64,000 bases of DNA from Bryopsis sp. KO-2023 (Eukaryota; Chlorophyta; Ulvophyceae; Bryopsidales; Bryopsidaceae), in the NCBI GenBank assembly GCA_030272585.1, contig BSYQ01000010.1:2728001-2792000 (forward strand). The letters are read 5' to 3'. This document shows positions 56,177 through 64,000 of the stretch, piece after piece; position 1 is the stretch's first letter; every line of letters starts with the position of its first letter. The notes under the pieces are model-generated. The model saw only the letters and a program-made list of their open reading frames with translations. It had not been told where the DNA came from and did no database searches. The position numbers and the translations under genes are program-made.

Positions 56177-59100
56177 CTAAACAGTTTTCCCTTGTTGATT
56201 GACGATCGAAAAGGACCCTCCGGATATGGCCGAAGAAGGCCCCAAAAAGAAATGACCTTCGCCGCCCTTCGGACTGGTTTCTCGATTTCGAAACGTGTTG
56301 ACGTTAGGAGTTACATACACCGTCCCTCCAGCAATCACCACGGTGCCTATTTTATAGAAAAAAAAAATAGAAAAAAACTCACACAACTCTAATATCTCTG
56401 GTACTCTTGCTCTGTCCAAGATATATATATATATATATATAAGATATGTATATATAAACATCTCGTATATCTCATGTTGAAATTACAGAACATGCAATTG
56501 TTTTGTGGAATAGAAACTACATATGATTGAAAAGAAAGGGAAAAAAAAAAAGAAAGACTCACCTGGAGGGAATTTAAAATTGGTGTCGCCAGAGATCACC
56601 CAATTACTCATGTCCACAGCAAAATCGTTGGGATTTGATATTTGCACGAAACTGCTGGTGGCCAAAGTCACAGCCATCGGAGGGGCGTTGGGCTGAGGCC
56701 CCGGAACCAGCCCGGCCCCAGTCGGGCCATATTCAACCAGCAGTTGCTGCTTACGTTTCGGAATCTGTTCAGTCAAGAGCTGCCTGGAAAAAAGAAAATT
56801 AAAAACAGAAAAATCAAAAACTTGAAAAGCCAAACACGTTTAAGTAGTTGTATTTTGGACAAGATGAAAAGACGCGATTAAGGAAGGGGCTTTTGCTTTT
56901 CCTCTTGGGTTCAGTTGAAAAATAAAGTGAATATGTGTGGTCAAATCTACGATCATCTTTTAAATGTATATTTATTTACTCACTCGATTCCTAGGCCAGG
57001 GTCGGTCGTCAAGGCCCATTTTCCGTTGTCTGTCTGTGCCTCCCCTTGAATGGGTGCCCACAGGTCCTTCAGAATCTGAGCAAAACGAAATCCCAGTCAT
57101 CCAACTCTTCATTTTTATTCAAGGCGAAAGATACAATTCTATTTCTCCCCCTCCCCCCCCCAAAAAAGCTGCTTCAAAATTTCGACAATCATCAAAACTC
57201 ATTTCATGGTCAAAAAATCTTGTGTATGAAACAGGATAAGCGCCATAAAATAAAACTTGGTAATGAAATGTTGGCAACTCATATTGATGCAATCTCAAAA
57301 ACTTCTTCCTTTTTCTTTTGCTTTTTCTTTTCTTTTTTTCTTGTTTTTATGGGGGGCAAGAAGGGATTCCACAATATATCGATTTGTCGAAAGGGTGCTA
57401 TTTCCATTAATTGTGATTCCACGCACCGTGTCAATTTTGCCATTGTAGAATTGATCGATGAGGGACCTGAGCCGCCTTAAATACATTTCCCTGGTCACCG
57501 GCCAATCCAAAATGGCATCCTCCAAATGATTGAAAGTCCCATCGGCCCCCGAGGGACTCGGCCCACCGGTCCTATCTTCATCATAAACTTCGGGGCTGGG
57601 CACCTGTGCATGATGCAACAAATACAATCCACTAAAACACCCCCCCCGAAACAATATATTATAATTTTATGATAATACAGAAAATAGTTATATATTTGTT
57701 TTTCCTGCTGCCCGTATGTTCGAATATCTTCATGGTCCCAAGTAAAATTTTGTTTATATATGTGTGTTTTTTCTCAATTTTTTTAATATTTGTTACAGGG
57801 AAAAAAAACTCCAAGAAAAATTGCCAGATGAGTGTAATGAGATGCACAAGATACTGATTCATTTATTGGCTGTGGATTGAACTGAGGACTGACCCTGTAT
57901 GTAGTGATTGCAGGTGTGACTGGGCCTGTTGCGGCAGGGGCTGTGGTGACTGGCCTACGACAGTGGAATAAATTAAGATCAAATGAAATGATTCATTACC
58001 ATCATCCACAGAAAATAATGTACATCGCAAACGATTGCTGAAAAAAAAGCATAGATCCACTGTTTTTAACTCACTGCATCAATTTTCGGCCTGTCTTTAT
58101 GTCGAGATTTGCCAATGCTGCAAGATCCTGTTGAAGGACAAAACAAACAAACAGAAAGCAGAGAAAAAAGTTGAAAAAAAGAAGAAGAAAACAAAGCACA
58201 TTCAAAGAGACATCGCCATAAGAGCCAAAAAAACATTTCCTTAAACCAAAAAAATAAAATAAAAATTTCAATTCTTAGCTTTTTGGTCAATATGTGAGTC
58301 ACTGCCGCAATAAAATCCTCCGAAACATCCAAAACTCCTTCTTGATTCTCTCGGGGAAAACTTTTCAGCCGATCATATTTCTGAGATTTTAAACATCAAT
58401 GAATCTTTACTTTTTCTTTCCTTTTTATCCCTGTTTCTTTTTTTCTTGTTGTTGTTACAAACCTGTGGATGTTCGCTGTCGCAGTAGAGGGGCGAATTCC
58501 ATTGTTCACAATTGAGCACACAATAATCTGGGGCTGGCTCCCCTCCGAGTCCATTGCTGATGCCGAAAGAACCCTCCAGGTCCCAAGGAAAAATCGACCA
58601 CCGCTGGTCGCTTGGATTTCTGTAGAGGTAAAAATTCTTGGTGCAGCGGTCTTGATTCAGCAGGAGGTTGCTCACAGCCATGTAGTTGATGATCTGTACC
58701 ATCAAGGTATCGGTCGATTGAAAAAAAAAAAAAGGTCAGTAAGAAAAAAAAAGCAAGAAAAATTAAGGTAATCTGAGAACGCACATTGCCTTGTTTAATT
58801 TTTTTTTTTTTGCTCTTTCTTGAAATTTGGCCAGGTTTCTTCAGGAAAGCGAAATGTTTCGAGACAAAAAACAAAAATTGCTTTTCCGGATCTAGAAATC
58901 CAATAGCTTTTTTTCCATATTCAATAATCCAATATGCTTTTGGTTTCGGAATTAAAAAAATATTCATTTCTGCTTCTGGAAAACATTGGCAACTTTTTTC
59001 CCCATTTTCTACAATTCGAAAGAGCAAAGAAGGGGTCATTTTCCACTCATGTGCTGACTAAACCCTGCTCCATGTGTGTCGTTTTTTACCTCAGGTAAAT

Positions 59101-62100
59101 TGAGATAATCAAAAATGAACTTGGATCGAGGAATGGGGCCTCCACCAGCCAATCCTTGATTGAGCTGGTACAGTTGATTCCATTCATCCAGCTCCTTTCT
59201 GTTGCCTTTCCTGTACGCCCATTGGAGGTCCCCTTGTTGCACATCCCATCTCAAATTACTCAGCTCCCCATGAATCGCTTTGAACATGGGCCCAGCCACG
59301 CTGAAACCATATCTCTGCAACCAGGAAAAAAAAAATCAAAAAACCCCACACGGTCAAGAAGAACCACAGTATCGTTAAATGCCAGGTGGGAAAAAACCTC
59401 CTCCCCCCCCCCCCAAAAAAAAAACAAAACAAAAAAACAAAACAACACATTTAAATGGGAAAAAAGGCTGCTACTCACCTCAAGAAAACTGTCTGCAACT
59501 TGCTCCACAAACGCGAACAGTCCAAAGTAGGCACCGTTCTGATTGACCCTAATGTGGAAGGATTCGGAGGCTGGCACCCCAGCATCTCTCATCACTTTGA
59601 AAGCGGCGGGCTCCCTCAAATAAGAATCTTCGCCCGGCTCATCGTAGAAAGACTGCAGGTTGAATTCTTCCACCGCCATGCCCTTTTTGTACTTGAAAAC
59701 TTTTCCTTTGAAATCGAATTTTATTTTGGGTTTGGGCCAGGAGAGGGAGGTCACTCCACGCCTTCGGGTGAACACATTATCATACAGAACTCCGTTGAAA
59801 AAAACGGAGCCCCGGAAACCTTCCACAGTGATGGCTTGTTCTGGATCGCTTGTAAACCTGAACATGGATTAAAACATATTTTCAATTAAAAAAAATAAAA
59901 AAATAAGGCAAAAACGAACCCCACAGATTTAAGAATTCATAAAAAGTTTATTTAAGAAAACGGGCAAAATCTTTCTAATCTTGCTGATGTGCTTAAAATT
60001 CATGGAGTTCCAGGGGTTTCTGAGAAAAAACAGAAAAAAAAGCCGCTCATCGCATTGCGCTGAATATATATTTCGACCGACAAAAAAAGGGGGTTGGGAA
60101 AAGGAGATGATCTTGCTGCTTATACTTCAAGAATAAAAAGAGTGATCAAAAAAATAAAAAATTTGGGATCATGTGGCTTGTGCGTCTTTCGAGTTTGAAA
60201 TGAGGGGATCTGTTTCAGAACAGGGGCTCACCAGTAGAGAGTGGGGAGACTGCTTTCAAGAGAAGCATCCCTGATCACTGTTCCATAATACTGTGGAAAA
60301 TCCAAAGTCTGGAAAGGAGGGTCACGAGATGTATTCCCATCCACATCCGTTGTCTACGTCAAATTTCAAGAAAATCATATTAGCAAAACATAAAAAAATA
60401 AAAAAATAACCTCGGCTGCTCCCCAAATTCAACAAAAGCTACACCTGAGTAACTAGTTTGATTGATTGCTTTTTCATTTTTCTTTTCACTTCAAAATAGA
60501 AAACTGAAGCCGAAAACAGGGGTTCAGAAAAAGAGGATTTGGACACTGTTTTTCTTTTTTTCTTTTTTTTTTTTGGGGGGGGGGGGGGTGGTGGAGCAGA
60601 AAGGTGGATTTCTGGAATCGATGCAACATTCATTTCAGTTGAATCTCAAGAACTCACCGTGACATACCATCGAACCATATCTCCAGCAACAAAAGCAGAT
60701 GCTGGAATGACAGCAACATAACCTGCACAGAAACTAAAATTAAAATCCGGGGTAGAAACCGCTCTCCAAAAAAGTATCCAGAATACTTTGTGACGGACTT
60801 TTCTTCAGCAAAGTGGTTGCATCCAACCAGGGAGGGATATCTTGTGGGAGGGGTAAATATTAAAAATATGCCAAGAAAAAAAACAACCAAAAAAAAACGT
60901 GATCAATTGATTAGGACGCACCATTTATCCCTGATTTAGTCATGGGCATGGTCGAGTCTTCACCATACATGACTTTGTAAACCAGCGAAACCGATGAAAT
61001 TTCACTCAAATGCTCCGTCACGATCGCCTTGACTGTGAGGTCTTCACCAGCTGGAGGCATCTCAGCGTTGGAAGCCACCTCAACACTGCAAATTTTCAAA
61101 AAAAATCCAAACCTATTTATTATAACTTTATTTATTCAATTAATTTAATTTTAATTTATTTCTATATATTATGCTCAAATATATATATATATATATTTTT
61201 TTATAACACTTCTTCAACGACACCCTCCAACACAATTTTTTTTGCCTTTTTGAAAAACATCACATCAGGTTTTGGTCACACACAGTGCAAAATTTGGCCC
61301 CCACCCCCCCCAAAAAAATAAACTTGAAAGAACTTGGAAAAATCCCTTAGAAACCTGAAAAAGGACATTCCTCCAGATGTAGGTCTGCATCGCAATGTTC
61401 AGAAAAAATACAGACTTTTTTTTTTTTTTAATTATTTTTTTTACCTGGAAATGAAAGGTCCAGCCTCCAAGGGTCCAGAATTGGGTTCGCCGGGCGTCGG
61501 CTCATTGAGAAAAGTGAATTGTACTTCGCTGTCTGGGTAGTTGGGGATTCCATAAGAAACATTGGGGATTTGGCGGGGGTATTCGTTCGCGATGGCACTG
61601 GCAATGGTTCCATCGGGTCGAACCAGCCCGACATACTCTCCGTCAGATTTCATACGGAAATTTGTATGCACCGCTATGTCAGATGTTTTGTCCTTCCCTG
61701 AAAAAGAGTGCATAATGGATTCAATCTTCCATAGGGAAAAAAAAAAACACTAAAAAGAGTAAGAACCCCCCCCCAAAAAAAAACCCAAAGGAAGTGTTGG
61801 TGTGTGCATCTGAAAGTGTGGACTTGAGAATTTGTTTTTATTTTCATTTTTTTCCCTCTTGTAGAGGGAAGTTTGTATTAAATCATCAAAGGCAATGCTC
61901 TGGCCCCTCCACCTCGAGGGGAAAAAAGAATGTAGTATTTTTGTATTCAACATCGTCAATGACACTCGGAGTTTTATATCAGCTTTTTTTTTTCAATGAG
62001 CTGAGGGACCTCTGATAACAGAATGAAACAACCCAGCATCCAAAAACGATTTGGATGGGTGTGTTCCACAGCCAACCACCTGATTTCATGGGAAAAAAAA

Positions 62101-63423
62101 TAAAGAAAATGATGGATGGGTATGTGTAAGTTGAGAACAACTGAAAGAATGCAAAGAGATGTTATTACCTGATGCAAAAATAATGATGTACTGCTCCGGA
62201 CCGATGTCAATGGAGGGAAATGTCCATTTTCGGGGTTCCTCTGGATCGTCCGTCAGTGACCAGCCCTTCATTGAAACGCAAACACAAAGAATGAGAAAAA
62301 GAGCAATGGCATATCGGTCACACATTGACAGTGCAAATTCCTGACAAAAAAAGGGAAGAAAAATATCATGTGGTTCGATGTTTAAAAAAGGGGTGGGGAG
62401 TGGGGGGGCAAAACAAGAGGGTCAGAAAACTTGAATGGTTTTTTGGGGGAGAAAAAACGAAGAAAAAAAAAATTATGCTGGAAATATGCACAGATGTGCA
62501 CAGACAGAAAAAACAGCTTTCTTTGGAGAATGCATCAATCTCCATGCCCACCCTCCCAAACAAAAAAGTTCACAGTTAAAATGAAGAACATAATAAAATT
62601 CATTAAAATTACTGTTTTAATTTAATTTAATTTAATTTTTTTACTGTTTTTCTTAATACTGGAAAGAAAAAGTAGTCTTAGCAAAATCTGACACATACCT
62701 GTAAATTGACGCTTTCTGATTCTCTGTTGTGCAATTCCAGCCAATCCGAGGTTTCTCCATCTTCGTCGACGAAACCATCATTGATGACCATGACCTCCGT
62801 GACGACCACCTGTGCATCGTTTATCGAATACTGATGATTACGCTCAGATTTTGCCATCCTATTTCTTTTTCTTTTATTCTTTCTGTTTCTCTGCTTCCTC
62901 TTGTTCCTGTTGTTGTTTATCCGTCGCTGTAAGACGTCATTCTTTTTGTTTCCCAGAAAAAGAAATGTCAGAGATCGAGAAAATCGACTTGGTGGCGCTT
63001 CTTTCGGAAAAAAAAATAAAATCATTACCATCAATTAAAAAAAAATAGTGAGTATTTATATTCAAAAAAGCAAAAAAAAAACAATGGCAGTGCAGATAAT
63101 TTTTTTCTTTGTTATTTCGTTCTGTCCTCCAGGGATTAAATCATATCGTTTAGCAATTGATTTATTATTTTGTTTTAACAGAAACCAGACTGGACAACTG
63201 ATGCACAGATGTTATTCTGAATCGGCCTGAAAGTAATTTTTGTCAAGCATCCAAACAACTAAAATTAGTTCTGGAGGAATTAAATTTTGGTTAAAAGTTT
63301 TTGAGAAATTGGTCCCAGTTCGCGAAAATTAAGGAAATTCAAAATCAATTTTCTGACCTGGATACCGGGGGAGGATCCAATTGATCGCACTGGAGAGTCC
63401 TCTGAGCCAGAGTCGCTCTCCAT
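56177..63423 (-). CDS. LTD-CotH-LTD protein (CotH kinase-like with two lamin-tail domains)
   Basis: A gene of about 16 exons. Phase-checked exons: 63423-63358, 62809-62699, 62265-62169, 61697-61445, 61085-60922, 60722-60658, 60353-60232, 59857-59479, 59314-59090 and 58693-58463. Later ones lie near 58380-58300, 58135-58075, 57960-57895, 57606-57425, 57080-57000, 56786-56560 and 56359-56177, with boundaries less certain. An N-terminal lamin-tail domain (SDWLELHN, WSLTDDPEEPRKW, IIIFASG) is followed by a beta-rich linker and a CotH domain (RFTSDPEQ, GYFGLF-type AYFGLFAFVEQ, FPWDLEGSFG), then MYLRRLRSLIDQFY and a second lamin-tail domain (VQISNPNDFAVDMSNWVISG). CotH proteins of spore coats are atypical protein kinases. 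Here the usual DLD of the metal site is DLE. No signal peptide is seen in the first exon found, so an earlier exon may exist. Introns are full of homopolymers. Confidence 0.82.
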
Positions 63424-64000
63424 CTGAATGAAATTTAACCCAAAAAAAATGAAATTTAACAAAAAAAAAGAAATTTAGGACTGTTGTTCATTGGTAAAAC
63501 ATCTGTAGATGAGTACCCCAGAAGAAGTCACTACTTCATCCAATCCAGTATATATATGTAAATATGAATCCCCCACCTGTCTCCTTTTTTTGGATTCTGT
63601 TCAAAAAACAGGGAAAAAAATTACAATGCTTCAATTTGAAATATTAAGCAAAAAAAACAAAAAAAAACATATTCTTCTGGTTTAGATAAGCAATCCAAGC
63701 TGTTTAATTGTGTACCCCCCCCCCCTTTTCTTTTTTCTTGACATCCCCTTCTATATCACAAACAAATAGCTGATTTCCGTACTGGCAAGGATGGGCAAAT
63801 GACGAAAGTGCTATCTTCTCTTCGACACCTGTTGCATCAGAGAAAAAAAAAAAGCAAAAAGAATATAAATATAATAATCACATTCACAATAATTCCTTTG
63901 TCGATCATTCTGCCAGTGAACATTCAGTGGATGCCTCACACAAATGTGTTGACAAACAGGTTCCACCCTCAAACACCAAAAATAAACATGCATCAACGGG
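63424..64000. other. upstream flank of the CotH-like gene, no gene seen
   Basis: AT-rich with A runs and a C run near 63,715. It may hold the promoter or further 5' exons of the minus-strand CotH-like gene. No coding stretch was recognised. Confidence 0.5.

Noticed and set aside
1-64000. CRISPR arrays, bacterial operons or organelle DNA
   Set aside because: No regularly spaced repeats with unique spacers were seen; genes have spliceosomal introns and eukaryotic families, so this is nuclear DNA.

Overview
The window is nuclear DNA from a eukaryote. Genes are split by short GT-AG introns (often 60-110 nt), there are no operons or ribosome binding sites, and the gene set is eukaryotic: a DHHC palmitoyltransferase with plant-type flanks, mitochondrial complex I subunit NDUFS6, a torsin-type ER AAA+ ATPase, a Golgi/ER-type multi-domain glycosyltransferase, a huge cysteine-rich/REJ-like surface protein with a Ser-Pro-rich stalk, a lamin-tail/CotH protein and LTR retrotransposons. 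Together these suggest a free-living protist or alga. I cannot name the species. Non-coding DNA is extremely rich in A/T homopolymers, and many introns contain them too.

Layout. 1-3,380 is low-complexity DNA 3' of a minus-strand DHHC gene (3,384-4,745). A three-exon NDUFS6 gene lies on the minus strand at 6,334-7,621. A plus-strand gene of at least 18 exons, about 8.9-21.6 kb, encodes a roughly 3,400-residue modular extracellular protein with one C-terminal membrane segment. It is followed on the plus strand by a two-exon torsin-like gene (22,195-24,013) and a four-exon gene (24,829-28,332) that fuses two GT25-like domains to a GT2 domain. Then comes a 16-kb nest of three mobile elements (29,147-45,156). 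A two-exon gene for a tail-anchored acidic protein (45,725-47,631) follows, then 5-6 kb of G-rich, C-poor low-complexity DNA. Two minus-strand genes close the window: an unrecognised multi-exon gene (53,590-54,915, 5' end unresolved) and a many-exon LTD-CotH-LTD gene (56,177-63,423).

The mobile-element nest can be read base by base. An outer Ty3/Gypsy-like element has 285-bp LTRs and a 4-bp target duplication CTGC. Its pol reading frame was interrupted by a 1,067-bp foldback element with 12-bp terminal inverted repeats and a perfect 8-bp target duplication (hAT-like). That foldback carries more than fifty GATC-centred motifs and a long inverted repeat with a tRNA-like box A/box B sequence in each arm. 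A chromodomain Gypsy element (410-bp LTRs, 5-bp duplication CACTT) then inserted into the foldback, next to one tRNA-like sequence. Both LTR pairs look identical by eye, so all three insertions appear young.

Several host proteins keep the family fold but have lost expected metal ligands or motif residues: the DHHC protein, NDUFS6, the torsin Walker B motif and the first glycosyltransferase domain. Exon structures were worked out by hand from splice consensus and reading phase. Boundaries I could not phase are stated as unresolved.
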